Assembly (NCBI GenBank): GCA_022573485.1
Contig: JACZTW010000131.1
Coordinates: forward strand, 1 to 9,963
Length of the DNA stretch: 9,963 nt
Reading direction: 5' to 3'
From: Planctomycetota bacterium
Lineage (GTDB): Bacteria; Planctomycetota; Phycisphaerae; UBA1845; CAIVHJ01
Part shown: positions 1 through 7,950 of the stretch, piece after piece
How positions within the stretch are numbered: the stretch's first letter is position 1
Layout of the letters: every line of letters starts with the position of its first letter
Notes under the pieces: generated by a model
What the model was told of the DNA's origin: nothing
The model's input: only the letters and a program-made list of their open reading frames with translations
Database searches by the model: none
Program-made: the position numbers and the translations under genes

Positions 1-986
1 CCGTAGCGGGCCTTGTTTTCCGCCTCCATCTTCTCCTGCATGGCGCGCGTGTTGCGAGTGGAATCGAAACCGGCCAGCGTGCGCGCCGTCCAGAAATAGC
101 GGGCGGCCAGCACTCCGCCTTCGGAGAAGCTGAAGACGCCGTGCCGAGTGTAGTTCCTGAAGCCCCAACCAACGAACATGGCGCCCATGAGGGCCACTGC
201 GACGCAGGTCTTGCCGATCAGCGCCCGGCGCGTGCCGGCGAAGTCTCTCTTCGGGTGGAGCAAGGCCAGCAGCAGCATCACGCCAGGCCAAAACAGCGTT
301 ACGCCGCGGACGAACGTGGCTGCCCCGAACAGCAAGGCGGCAGCAACAAACCAACCCAAGTGATTGCGGCGAAGCGCCCACACCCAACACAGTAAGCCCG
401 TCAGTTGCAGAGTGAAGAACAGAGTTTCCGTCAGCACCATGCAACTGAGGGAAATGGACGTCAGCGATAGGGCGGCGATGGTGCCCGCGATCGCGGCCAC
501 ACGCCCGGAAAGCCCGAGGCGGCCTGCGAGGAGCCAGACCAGAACGCAATTAACGCTGCCCATCAGCACTTGCGCGATCAATACGGGCCAGGCTTGCGTT
601 CCAAAAAGCGCAAAGTAGCCGCCCAGAAACAGGCCGTATCCGGGCCCGCTCCACAGCATCGAACCTTCGGGCGTGGCGTAAATCGGGCCGCTGTGCCAAT
701 CCAGCGTAGGCCCGTCGTATTCCATGCCGGCCAGATGAGTTCCGATCTGCACGTACCGGGCGCAGTCCGGCGCGAGGTAGAGAAGTCCGGCGTCGTCGTG
801 CTGCGTGCACATCAGAGCCAGCCACGCGCCACGCAGGAGCAGCGCCGTGAAGAAGATGACCGCTCCGGCGAGCACCGACGAAGTGTACGCCGATTTGATT
901 GCACGACGCGGCGTGATCTCGGAAGTCGTTATCGGACGCGCCTCATGCCGCGTTCTGGCCTGTATTTCAACAGTGGCATCGTGCAT
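1..986 (-). CDS. GT39/ArnT-like membrane glycosyltransferase (C-terminus beyond window)
   Basis: Multi-spanning membrane protein, probably a lipid-linked-sugar glycosyltransferase of the GT39 / dolichyl-phosphate-mannose mannosyltransferase type. The reading frame is open from ATG at 984-986 to base 1, giving 328 residues without the 3' end. An in-frame TGA lies at 990-992, so this ATG is the most upstream ATG available. No good Shine-Dalgarno was seen. A basic cytoplasmic tail (about 1-37) precedes the first membrane segment (about 38-59). The following loop has P-D74-C-A-R-Y, matching the place of the catalytic Asp in GT39 enzymes, then SGPGYGLFLGGYFALFG (113-129), standing where the family has its PPLY-type loop. 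MVLTE187 follows, like the family's conserved Glu before a membrane helix. More hydrophobic helices follow, and then a charged segment near the cut end. It is divergent from the GT2 gene at 1102. Family assignment is good; donor and acceptor are unknown. Confidence 0.8.
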   Translation of the reverse strand, partial: MHDATVEIQARTRHEARPITTSEITPRRAIKSAYTSSVLAGAVIFFTALLLRGAWLALMCTQHDDAGLLYLAPDCARYVQIGTHLAGMEYDGPTLDWHSGPIYATPEGSMLWSGPGYGLFLGGYFALFGTQAWPVLIAQVLMGSVNCVLVWLLAGRLGLSGRVAAIAGTIAALSLTSISLSCMVLTETLFFTLQLTGLLCWVWALRRNHLGWFVAAALLFGAATFVRGVTLFWPGVMLLLALLHPKRDFAGTRRALIGKTCVAVALMGAMFVGWGFRNYTRHGVFSFSEGGVLAARYFWTARTLAGFDSTRNTRAMQEKMEAENKARY

Positions 987-1090
987 GCATCATCATGCGT
1001 GCGGGTTCGGGCACGCCACTCCTGTTGTTCCTTCACTGCTGGAGTCTCTTCGCCGATCTTTCTTGTGGTCGCCTCCGCTAAGTATCGGTC

Positions 1091-1096
1091 AGGGAG
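1091..1096 (+). promoter_or_regulatory. Shine-Dalgarno fixing the GT2 start
   Basis: AGGGAG lies 5 nt before the ATG at 1102. The frame is open further upstream (to at least 805), but that stretch overlaps the divergent GT39 gene and carries no family similarity. This site therefore supports the downstream start. Confidence 0.7.
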
Positions 1097-1101
1097 ATTC
1101 G

Positions 1102-2403
1102 ATGGACGCTCAGAATACAGTCAAAGATGCAGAAGTTGCGACAGAGCGCGGGGCGTTTTATTCGGCCCTCGAAGCCGCTCTGGGCCATCCTGCCCCGCGC
1201 AGGGCCGGAGCGCCTGCCGACGCCGCGCCCTCGCTGCCCGATACAGCGACCTGCCGCTTCACGATCGTTATTCCGGCCCTGAACGAGGAACAGGCCATCG
1301 GCGGAACGCTCACTGACGTCCTGGAAGCCCGACGCCGAATCGTGGAGGAGACAGCCGTCACGGAAGTGCGCGTGGTCGTTGTCAATGACGGATCCACGGA
1401 TCGGACGCAGGAGATCGCTGAGCGCTTCGACGAAATAACCACAATCCGGTTCGAGAAAAACCGCGGATACGGAGCGGCCATCAAAGCGGGTTTCAAGGCC
1501 GACGATTCGGAACTCGTCGGATTCATGGATGCCGACGGCACGCTTGAGGCGGAGTCCTGGATTCCGTTGATCAACAAACTTTTCGAGGACAACGCGGATG
1601 TTGTTCTCGGGGCTCGCTTGAACGACCAGAGCGACATGCCGCTGGTCCGGCGGCTCGGCAACTGGGGTTTCGCCCGGCTGCTGGGATTTGTTTCGGGGCG
1701 ACCGTTGACGGATTGTGCTTCAGGCATGAGAGTGATCCGGCGCGGGTCGCTGAAGTACTTGATGCCGTTGCCCGACGGGCTGCACTTCACGCCGGCCATG
1801 AGCTGCAACGCGCTGTTGGACCGGCGGCTGAAGATCAGCGAGGTGCCCGTGCCGTACGCCGAGCGCGTCGGCCGTTCCAAGCTCAATGTACTGAAAGACG
1901 GTATGCGTTTTCTGACGATTATCCTGTTGACCGGGTGCTTTTACAACCCGATCAAGTGTGCGGCGTGCGGCATTGTGTTGTCGTGGATGGCGGCGCTCAT
2001 TGCCTGGCTGGCAGGATGGGAGCCCGCGCTGCTTTTGAAGACAATGCTCAACATCGACGTGCTGGCCGCCGGGGCGGCGCTGGTGTGTCATCAGGCGGTC
2101 AAAGCGTTGATCGTCGCGGGACCGACCGGCAATGAGGCCGAACGGTCTTTGCATCGCTGGACGCAGCCGCGCCTGCTGGCCAACATCGGTTTCGGCCTGC
2201 TCGGCCTCGCGGCGCTGGTGACGCTCGCTTTGTTATTGACAGGCAGTCCAAAGTCGGGATTGCTGGGTGCGAGCGCGCTGGCCTTCTCCTTCGGCGGTGT
2301 CGCCTTCGTATTGCTGGGCATTAGCCTACGCATGATGCAATTGATTCGCCACAAATTCGAAGCACTCATTCACGATCCCTTCGTGCGAACGCAGCAGTCA
2401 TGA
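1102..2403 (+). CDS. GT2 family glycosyltransferase, polyprenyl-phosphate sugar synthase-like
   Basis: Predicted 433-residue inverting glycosyltransferase of family GT2 (GT-A fold, PF00535), closest in plan to dolichyl/undecaprenyl-phosphate mannose or glucose synthases. The catalytic domain begins at FTIVIPALNEE (53-63). NDGSTD (95-100) and NRGYGAAIKAGF (120-131) bind the nucleotide sugar, and MDADG (142-146) holds the metal-binding DxD. TDCASGMRVIRR (203-214) and YAERVGRSKLNVLKDG (252-267) are typical of the DPM1-like subgroup. After about residue 268 come some four hydrophobic helices, so the enzyme is anchored in the inner membrane with its active site in the cytoplasm. The N-terminal 50 residues are low-complexity. 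Its stop overlaps the next start (ATGA at 2400-2403), indicating translational coupling to the methyltransferase. The expected product is a polyprenyl-phosphate sugar, which the neighbouring GT39 enzymes could use. The sugar identity cannot be read from the sequence. Confidence 0.92.
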   Translation: MDAQNTVKDAEVATERGAFYSALEAALGHPAPRRAGAPADAAPSLPDTATCRFTIVIPALNEEQAIGGTLTDVLEARRRIVEETAVTEVRVVVVNDGSTDRTQEIAERFDEITTIRFEKNRGYGAAIKAGFKADDSELVGFMDADGTLEAESWIPLINKLFEDNADVVLGARLNDQSDMPLVRRLGNWGFARLLGFVSGRPLTDCASGMRVIRRGSLKYLMPLPDGLHFTPAMSCNALLDRRLKISEVPVPYAERVGRSKLNVLKDGMRFLTIILLTGCFYNPIKCAACGIVLSWMAALIAWLAGWEPALLLKTMLNIDVLAAGAALVCHQAVKALIVAGPTGNEAERSLHRWTQPRLLANIGFGLLGLAALVTLALLLTGSPKSGLLGASALAFSFGGVAFVLLGISLRMMQLIRHKFEALIHDPFVRTQQS

Positions 2404-3131
2404 CTGTCGCCACTGCCCCTGCCCAACGTTACCAGCACAGTGTCGAGACGCAGCAGCGTCTGGCGGGCGCGCCTCGTTACAACAGGTGGATCTGCGATTT
2501 GATCGAGCCCTACATTACGGGTCGCGTGCTCGATATCGGGTCCGCCATCGGCAACATCACGCAGTATTTCCTCGATCGCGAGTTTGTCTCGTCGGTTGAT
2601 ATCGAGCAGGATTACGTGGACCATCTCAACAACACGTTTGGCCGGGACGGCCGACTCGAAGCCCATCTGTGCGACGCCTCCGACCCGGTGATCCTCGACC
2701 TTTTCGAAGCGGAATCATTTGATTCTGCGATGTGCCTGAACGTCATCGAACATATCCCCGACCATCAGGCAGTGGTGCGTCACGTGGCTCAATTGCTCAA
2801 ACCGGGCGGGCATTTCGCCGTGGTTGCGCCGGCGGTGCCCTGGCTTTACGGCACGATGGATACTGCGGATCAACATTGCCGTCGGTATCGGCTGGCCGAC
2901 ATGGTGGCGCTTTTCGAGAGTGGCGGGTTGGAAGTCGTCAGTCGGAAGTACTTCAACTTCATCGGTGCGATGGGTTGGTTCTACTACGGCAAGATTCTCA
3001 AACGAGATTACATCCCCGCCGGCGCGACGCTGGGCGTGGCGGATCGCTTGATCCGCGTGGGGCGAAGTGTCGAGCGCATCATCCCGGCGCCGCTGGGCCA
3101 GTCTGTTCTGTGCGTCGGGCGGAAGAAGTAG
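2400..3131 (+). CDS. Class I SAM-dependent methyltransferase
   Basis: 243-residue methyltransferase of the Methyltransf_11/23 type. Motif I is VLDIGSAIGNIT (43-54), with Ala where a second Gly is usual. VDIEQDYVD (66-74) supplies the acidic residue expected to bind the SAM ribose. The post-I acidic stretch has CDASD (91-95). NVIEHI (114-119) and LLKPGGHFAVVAP (132 onward) are the standard motifs of this class. The C-terminal third (YNRW- and Y/W-rich, with HCRRYRLADM) resembles methyltransferases found in polysaccharide and lipid-sugar clusters. The ATG overlaps the GT2 stop by 4 nt, so the two are probably co-translated and act in one pathway, perhaps methylating a sugar or lipid carrier; this is inference. 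Downstream, 3132-3245 separates it from a convergent gene. I found no convincing terminator there, only weak GC-rich inverted repeats. Confidence 0.9.
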   Translation: MTVATAPAQRYQHSVETQQRLAGAPRYNRWICDLIEPYITGRVLDIGSAIGNITQYFLDREFVSSVDIEQDYVDHLNNTFGRDGRLEAHLCDASDPVILDLFEAESFDSAMCLNVIEHIPDHQAVVRHVAQLLKPGGHFAVVAPAVPWLYGTMDTADQHCRRYRLADMVALFESGGLEVVSRKYFNFIGAMGWFYYGKILKRDYIPAGATLGVADRLIRVGRSVERIIPAPLGQSVLCVGRKK

Positions 3132-3245
3132 TCCATACCGTATCGGTCAGCGGCGCGGCGCGAAGAGGCAAGCCGACGGCGGAATTCATCGAGGGGCTCT
3201 TCCCGCCCGATTGGGTTTTGGAAGAAGTCGGTGAAGCGCTCTCTT

Positions 3246-5210
3246 TTATTCGGAACTCAGTTGGCAGATCGCAATGTGTACGTCGGGGGCGTGTACGATC
3301 CAGTCGACGTCCAACTCCGACATGGGCTCGAAGTCCTGCGGTCCGTAGAAATAAGCGCGGGCTGCGTACTGCGGGAACATCACCATCACGAACGGCTCAG
3401 TAACGTTGTCGCGGCGCAGGCCCGCGAGCCACTCCCGCTTGACACGTTCCTCGTCTTCGGGCAGTTGCGGCAAATTCGATCGGAATCGGGCGATGCTGCG
3501 GTACCACGGCAAAGGCAGGACGCTGTGGTCACCGAACAAGTCGATGAAATACTCTTCGGCATTCGAGACGAACTTCGTCGGCCGCTGCCTCTCGGCGAGA
3601 ATCTGTCGGGCGCAGTATACGTCATCCCGGATCTCGACCTTAACTCCGTCCAGCGCGATGGTGCGCGGTTTGGGCGGCGCGGTCCACATCCATCCGCCGA
3701 GCCACCACGAAACCGCTAGCGGCAGGAAGCACAAGACACCTCGCCACAAAACGCCACGGCGGCCGGCACCCAAAGGCAGCGAGATCAGAACTCCCAGCAG
3801 GCATAGTGGTGCGAAGACATGTGCTGGTTTGGGCGTGTGGCCGAACCGCCAGAGCCCGGCTGCCACGATGCCGCAGACCACGATCGCCGCGGCGTGCGGC
3901 AGAGCGCGGTTGCCGTTTCGCCAGAACTCACGGACGACCCTGTGCAAATACAGCAGCCCGCCGATCAGCGAGATGGCCAGCAAGGCCTGCTGGGCGAAAA
4001 ACCCGAGGCTCGTCCCGTACCAGAGGTACTGCCGGGCGACCGAGAATCGGGCACAGCAAAACAACACGAACAGCGTGACAACGACGCGAAAAACCGCCCC
4101 CGCCGTTTTCGAGGCGGGCGGCTTCAGTGCGAGTGCCGCCAGCGCAACGCACGGCAGCATGACGCTCCAGTAGCGTGCCTCCTCGGTGAACTTCGTGACC
4201 ATCATCAAGGCCAACCCCACAAACGCCAAGGACGCGCACGCGCCCGCCACGAGCGCTTCGGGGCATCTGCGATAGGCTGCATGAGCGGTCAGCAATACGG
4301 GCAAGAGAATAACCAGCAGCATGATCACCGACGGGTAAACGCTCGCAGAGGCAATCTGTGCGAGTTGTGAAGGAAGAAACCATCTTGTCACATCGCGGGA
4401 AAGGTTGGCGAGCAGGCCCCAAAGCAGTTCGGGATCGTGAGAAATCTTGCCTGCTTCGATCGTACCTGCCAGCAGAATATTGCGCAGCGCCCAGAGGCTG
4501 AACGGCAACACCATCAGAAGGCCTGACAGGGCGACGACCCACCAGCGCGACCCTCCGGGTCCGCGCCGGAAGATGACAAGAGTCACGACGCCGACCACTG
4601 GAAAACAGAATACGCCCGTCACTTTGAGGATCATCGACAGCCCCGCCGTCAGCGCAGCAAGCAGGAGCCATGCCGCGTCGGCTTGGCGTGTGTTCCGGAG
4701 CGAGGCACTCAACATCCAGCACACCACAACGAAGAGCGCAGCGGTACCCGTTTCCGTGAGAGGCTGAATCCAGAAGACCCAATTGTCGCCCGAGGGCCAG
4801 AAGCAACTGAACACAGTCCACAACAACGGGCCCACCCACGATTGTGTGACGCGATAGGCGAGTGCGCCGCCCGCCGCGCCCAGGGCGAACAGGAATACAG
4901 CCTGTATGAGCCACAGCGCTGTGGCTGGCGCGATCCCGCAGTACAACAACCCGCCCCACAACATCGAGAACAGGGGCGGATGGCGGGTCAGCGGTATCGC
5001 CGGTCGTTGCGAGTAGTCATCATCGTAGCGGCCTTCGGCGGCGATGTGCCTTGCGCCGCTGTAGTACGCCAGCGCGTCACCCGCCGGAAGGGCATACGGG
5101 CGAGGCCAGAACAGCGACAGGAAGAAGACGAAGGCGCACGCCGGGCCGATCCACGCCCACCACGGTGCGCGCCGATCACGGAACTGGTTGACCGGATGAT
5201 TCGATGCCAT
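3246..5210 (-). CDS. GT39-like membrane glycosyltransferase with C-terminal soluble domain
   Basis: 654-residue polytopic membrane protein of the GT39/ArnT type. After a short basic N-terminus and the first helix (about 18-35), the loop ALPAGD45ALAYYSGARHIA carries the expected catalytic Asp. RHPPLFSML (76-84) matches the conserved PPL loop, and IQPLTE153TG matches the conserved Glu. About ten further hydrophobic helices run to about residue 510. The final 140 residues are hydrophilic (starting near IALDGVKVEIRDD) and probably lie outside the membrane in the periplasm. Family knowledge: these enzymes move a sugar from a polyprenyl phosphate to lipid, glycan or protein at the outer face. ATG 5208-5210 is chosen because it begins a normal N-terminus. 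A TTG at 5247-5249 would add 13 residues, and neither start has a clear ribosome site. The gene is convergent to the methyltransferase. It is a second member of the family seen at 1-986, with only motif-level resemblance to it. Confidence 0.85.
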   Translation of the reverse strand: MASNHPVNQFRDRRAPWWAWIGPACAFVFFLSLFWPRPYALPAGDALAYYSGARHIAAEGRYDDDYSQRPAIPLTRHPPLFSMLWGGLLYCGIAPATALWLIQAVFLFALGAAGGALAYRVTQSWVGPLLWTVFSCFWPSGDNWVFWIQPLTETGTAALFVVVCWMLSASLRNTRQADAAWLLLAALTAGLSMILKVTGVFCFPVVGVVTLVIFRRGPGGSRWWVVALSGLLMVLPFSLWALRNILLAGTIEAGKISHDPELLWGLLANLSRDVTRWFLPSQLAQIASASVYPSVIMLLVILLPVLLTAHAAYRRCPEALVAGACASLAFVGLALMMVTKFTEEARYWSVMLPCVALAALALKPPASKTAGAVFRVVVTLFVLFCCARFSVARQYLWYGTSLGFFAQQALLAISLIGGLLYLHRVVREFWRNGNRALPHAAAIVVCGIVAAGLWRFGHTPKPAHVFAPLCLLGVLISLPLGAGRRGVLWRGVLCFLPLAVSWWLGGWMWTAPPKPRTIALDGVKVEIRDDVYCARQILAERQRPTKFVSNAEEYFIDLFGDHSVLPLPWYRSIARFRSNLPQLPEDEERVKREWLAGLRRDNVTEPFVMVMFPQYAARAYFYGPQDFEPMSELDVDWIVHAPDVHIAICQLSSE

Positions 5211-5410
5211 CACAAGTAGGGTTCGCTCGAGACAATCACTCAGGCCCAATGCAGAGCTTTATTAGGAGCGCGGCAAGTACTTCATATACTTCGGAGTGAC
5301 ACTCGAACGTGCCGCAATGAATTGCATGAGTTGGGGCAGAGGCGTGGATACGCGGCTCCATGTGCATGCAGAAACGCTGGCCTGGGCTGGGCTGGCGTGC
5401 CGGACACCGC

Positions 5411-5450
5411 AAAAGAAACCCCCCACCGTCCGGCTGTCGGACAGTGGGGG
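5411..5450 (-). terminator. Intrinsic terminator of the secreted protein gene
   Basis: On the minus strand a 13-bp stem (arms 5438-5450 and 5420-5432, with one G-T wobble) encloses a 5-nt loop and is followed by TTTCTTTT (5411-5418). It begins 28 nt after the stop codon at 5479-5481. The plus strand has no T-run after the hairpin, so it acts in one direction only. Confidence 0.88.
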
Positions 5451-5478
5451 CATGAGCTTCGTTCTCAGGCGTGGGCCT

Positions 5479-7383
5479 TCAACAGCCTCCGGCGCAGATG
5501 TCGCAGAAGAGCAGAGCCTCATACGCACATGTTCCATCCCAAAACCCGTTGTTTTCGTAGGGGGGATAGGCGCAACAGAATGGATCGAAGCTGCAGATTA
5601 GATCTTCACACGCCTGATCATCACAACCGGGCTCAGGGTTGACGAAGCAGCAGTTACTGGCCTGCCCCTCCAGGCAAGCCACGGTCAGCGTGCCCGAGCC
5701 CTCGTCCGAGTCGAGGTACCCCCCGAGGCGGATTTTGTAGCAGACTCCGGCAACGACCGAGGCCAGCATGCGAGAAGTGTTCAGGAAGCATTGGTCATCA
5801 TCGTCGTTGCAAGCGAGGTACTCCGTTGTTGCGGGACAGTCACAGCCTTCATAGACGACCAGGGTGGTGTCAAAGAAGACCTGGTTGCACGTGCAGACCT
5901 TCAGCAAGCCCGTGCAACTGGCGGTATATGTGTACCACACATCCAGACGCGGGAGGTGCCCCAGGAATCCGCAGCCCGGTGCCAGCGGACCGGCTGTGGT
6001 GGCGCCGGTGGTGTCGAAGGCCGTGTCGCCGTCGAAGATCTCGATGGCGCCTTCGCACATGTCGTTCACCGGTGCGCAGTCGATCGGGTCGTTCACGCAT
6101 CCGATTTGCGGATCACAGTCATCGTCGGTGCAAGCGACGCCGTCGTCGCAATTGGCGTTGTTGGCCGTAAACTGACAGTCGTTGAGCGGATCGCATGTGT
6201 CGTCGGTACAGGCCACGCCGTCGTTGCAATTGGCGTTGTTGGCCGTAAACTGACAGCCGTTGAGCGGATCGCATGCGTTATCCGTGCAGGCGACGCCGTC
6301 GTCGCAATTGATCGGGTTGTTCGAACAAAAACCACCCACACAGGTGTCTGTGGTGCAGGCGTCCACGTCATCACACTCGGGGTCAACAATGCACGTTTTG
6401 GGGCAGGGGCTGACCGTCAGTGTGCCGGTGCCCTGGGAGCCTTCCATCCAACCCCCGATGCGAATCTTGTAGCAGTTGCCGCTATTTACGGGCACCGTGA
6501 CCTGCGAGGTGAATCCACACGGACCACCAAAGTCGTCGTTGCAACCCAGCATGTTGGCATCGCTCGCCGGGCAAGCGCAGCCATCGTACACAACCAAATC
6601 TGTGTCGTATTGCGCCTGGTTACAAGTGCTCACCGTTACAGTTTGGCTGCACGTTGCGATGTAGTCATACCAGATATCGTGATAGGTTCGCCCGTCGAAC
6701 TGGCACTCCGGGTGCGCCGGCCCATCGGTGCCCGCAAAGAAAGTAGCGTAATCGGTGTCGCCGTCGAATATCGCAATCGCATTGGCGCAGAGATCATTCA
6801 CGGGGGTCGTGAAGCAGAGTGCTCCGCAGGTGGCGGTCGCCTGATCCGCACATTCGCTGGTCCACGCAACCTCACAGCAGGACGGAAGGACATCACATAC
6901 CTGCTCACAGCAATTGGTCTCTTCACAGCCCGCCGTTCCGTTCGCAGTGCAACAGTCCCCCGCGCCGGGACCGCAGGAGCACTCCGCGCAACTCGTTCCC
7001 CCGCCCAAAAATACGCCGCCGACCTGCGTGCAGTTCTCGTCGGTCAACTGTTCACAGGCGCTCGGACCCTCCAGGCCGCAACATGCGCCTGGAGCCAGCG
7101 GGCAGAGGCCCCAAGAGCCCAACAGAACCGCAAGATCGAAAGCCCCGACGGCACAGTCACCATCGAAGTCAGGGGCGCAGGTGGCGTCCGGATCGCCCGA
7201 TGTGCAGGGATCGGGGCATTGCCCCCAACCTCCGAGCAAGAGCGCCAAATCAAACGCTCCGACATTGAGGTCGCCATCCAAATCCGCGGGACAAGACGAT
7301 CCCCCAGCCAACGCCGCGGTGCTGAAGCCGAATACGAGACAGGATGCCCATAGGATTTTCAAGCTGACATTTGAAATTTGCAT
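5479..7383 (-). CDS. Secreted Cys-rich protein with dockerin-like loops and internal repeats
   Basis: 634 residues; no specific function recognised. A signal peptide (1-26, cleavage after ALA) is followed by two dockerin-like calcium loops. The first has Asp 34/36/38, Asn40 and Asp45, ending GGWG. The second has Asp 72/74/76 and Asp83, with Ala at the Asn place, ending GSWG. Next come Cys-rich modules (99-190) of the GACC and AGDCC types. Then a beta-sandwich-like domain (about 191-330; NDLCANAI, DIWYDYIATC, YDTDLVVYDGC, GNCYKIRIGGW) precedes four short repeats of CxDGVACTDDxCDP type (337-435). A second copy of the beta-sandwich-like domain (436-560) and a C-terminal CC/WDGTCA module complete the protein. 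By hand count it has about 75 Cys (about 12%), implying many disulfides outside the cytoplasm. The ATG has AAGGGG (7391-7396) 7 nt upstream. The paired domains recall PPC-type modules. Likely exported or cell-surface; dockerin-like ends may mediate attachment (inference). Confidence 0.85.
   Translation of the reverse strand: MQISNVSLKILWASCLVFGFSTAALAGGSSCPADLDGDLNVGAFDLALLLGGWGQCPDPCTSGDPDATCAPDFDGDCAVGAFDLAVLLGSWGLCPLAPGACCGLEGPSACEQLTDENCTQVGGVFLGGGTSCAECSCGPGAGDCCTANGTAGCEETNCCEQVCDVLPSCCEVAWTSECADQATATCGALCFTTPVNDLCANAIAIFDGDTDYATFFAGTDGPAHPECQFDGRTYHDIWYDYIATCSQTVTVSTCNQAQYDTDLVVYDGCACPASDANMLGCNDDFGGPCGFTSQVTVPVNSGNCYKIRIGGWMEGSQGTGTLTVSPCPKTCIVDPECDDVDACTTDTCVGGFCSNNPINCDDGVACTDNACDPLNGCQFTANNANCNDGVACTDDTCDPLNDCQFTANNANCDDGVACTDDDCDPQIGCVNDPIDCAPVNDMCEGAIEIFDGDTAFDTTGATTAGPLAPGCGFLGHLPRLDVWYTYTASCTGLLKVCTCNQVFFDTTLVVYEGCDCPATTEYLACNDDDDQCFLNTSRMLASVVAGVCYKIRLGGYLDSDEGSGTLTVACLEGQASNCCFVNPEPGCDDQACEDLICSFDPFCCAYPPYENNGFWDGTCAYEALLFCDICAGGC
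6079..6375 (-). repeat. Four tandem Cys-rich repeats (78-bp core unit)
   Basis: Read on the minus strand, four units lie end to end: 6307-6375 (23 residues, most diverged), 6229-6306 and 6151-6228 (26 residues each), and 6079-6150 (24 residues). The two 78-bp units differ at 8 positions by hand alignment and share 28 identical bases at one end. Each unit encodes a C-x-D-G-V-A-C-T-D-D-x-C-D-P core, with acidic residues that could bind calcium. Confidence 0.9.
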
Positions 7384-7409
7384 ACCGTAGCCCCTTCCCT
7401 GACCATTAG

Positions 7410-7438
7410 ATACTATTCACGCTGTTGCCTCAGGTCTA
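7410..7438 (-). promoter_or_regulatory. Candidate sigma70-type promoter for the secreted protein gene
   Basis: On the minus strand TAGACC (7433-7438) and TAGTAT (7410-7415) are separated by 17 nt. This predicts a leader of about 20 nt containing the AAGGGG ribosome site. The -35 box matches only four of six consensus bases, and planctomycete promoters are poorly defined. Confidence 0.35.
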
Positions 7439-7458
7439 CTTCGCCTTACCTCCACCAG

Positions 7459-7948
7459 TTAAGGTCCACATATGTCATAGAATTGGGCAGCGAAGTCCAC
7501 ACATGCCTGGTCCCATTCGGCACCTTTATGCCAGTGAGGGGCGATTTTGCAGGACGATCTGATGACACGCGAGATCATCGCACTCGGGGAACGGATGCGG
7601 CACGCAGCAGTTGCTGTCGCCGTCTCCGGCCTCACAAGTGACGGTCAGAGTCCTGGTGCCCTCGTCGCCCGGGTTCCATCCGCCGACGCGGATCTTGTAG
7701 CAATTGCCTGCGACGACCGGCACAATCACCTCCGATGTAAAGCTCACACAGTCTGCCATCGGCTTCGCAGCGCTCGATACGGCGACGAAGCGATCGTCCC
7801 CGGCCGGTTCGGAGCATCGTAAATCCAGTGCAGAACAAGAAATGGATGCCGATGTGGCCAGAGCCTTTGCCCTCTGCCGGATCGCACCGTCGATTATATA
7901 CTCACACGTGTACTGTTGGCAATACATGGCATGATGTAAGTTGAACAT
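7459..7948 (-). pseudogene. Frameshifted C-terminal remnant of a secreted protein paralogue
   Basis: This region reads as a broken relative of the gene at 5479-7383. From about 7752 down, the frame reads CVSFTSEVIVPVVAGNCYKI and then a GGW...GTLTV-like strand, matching the end of the beta-sandwich-like domain. SNCC and ECDDLACHQIV follow, matching SNCC and GCDDQACEDLI of the intact protein. The frame then stops at 7526. Dropping one base near 7551-7553 restores CKIAPHWHKGAEWDQACVDF and a final YDIC, with a natural stop TAA at 7459-7461; this is the family's C-terminal module. The upstream part (7753-7948) has only faint similarity (CSALDLRCSEPAGDD), and there is no signal peptide, dockerin loop or ribosome site. 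The piece is therefore both 5'-truncated and frameshifted. A sequencing error could explain the shift but not the missing N-terminus. Confidence 0.72.
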
Positions 7949-7950
7949 TA

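Noticed and set aside
805..1101. Upstream extension of the GT2 reading frame
   Set aside because: It overlaps the divergent GT39 gene. The ATG at 1102 has a good ribosome site, and the upstream translation has no family similarity.
1082..3150. An 11-bp string (GTATCGGTCAG) seen both before the GT2 gene and after the methyltransferase gene
   Set aside because: It is too short to be meaningful as a flanking repeat, and no mobile element genes lie between the copies.
3132..3245. Possible bidirectional terminator between convergent genes
   Set aside because: Only 4-5 bp stems (such as ACCG-TAT-CGGT and GGCGG/CCGCC) with no adjacent T-run on either strand.
3928..4959. A 343-codon open frame on the minus strand within the second GT39-like gene
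   Set aside because: It is out of frame with a convincing membrane protein, Arg-rich, and lacks family motifs, as expected of a GC-rich shadow frame.
5262..5537. A 91-codon minus-strand frame across the terminator region
   Set aside because: It runs through the terminator hairpin and the end of the secreted protein gene, with no recognisable sequence or ribosome site.
5791..7353. A 520-codon open frame on the plus strand, antisense to the secreted protein gene
   Set aside because: It is a mirror of a GC-rich, Cys-codon-rich gene. The translation has no recognisable domain, no ribosome site was seen, and the opposite strand has a signal peptide, domains and terminator.
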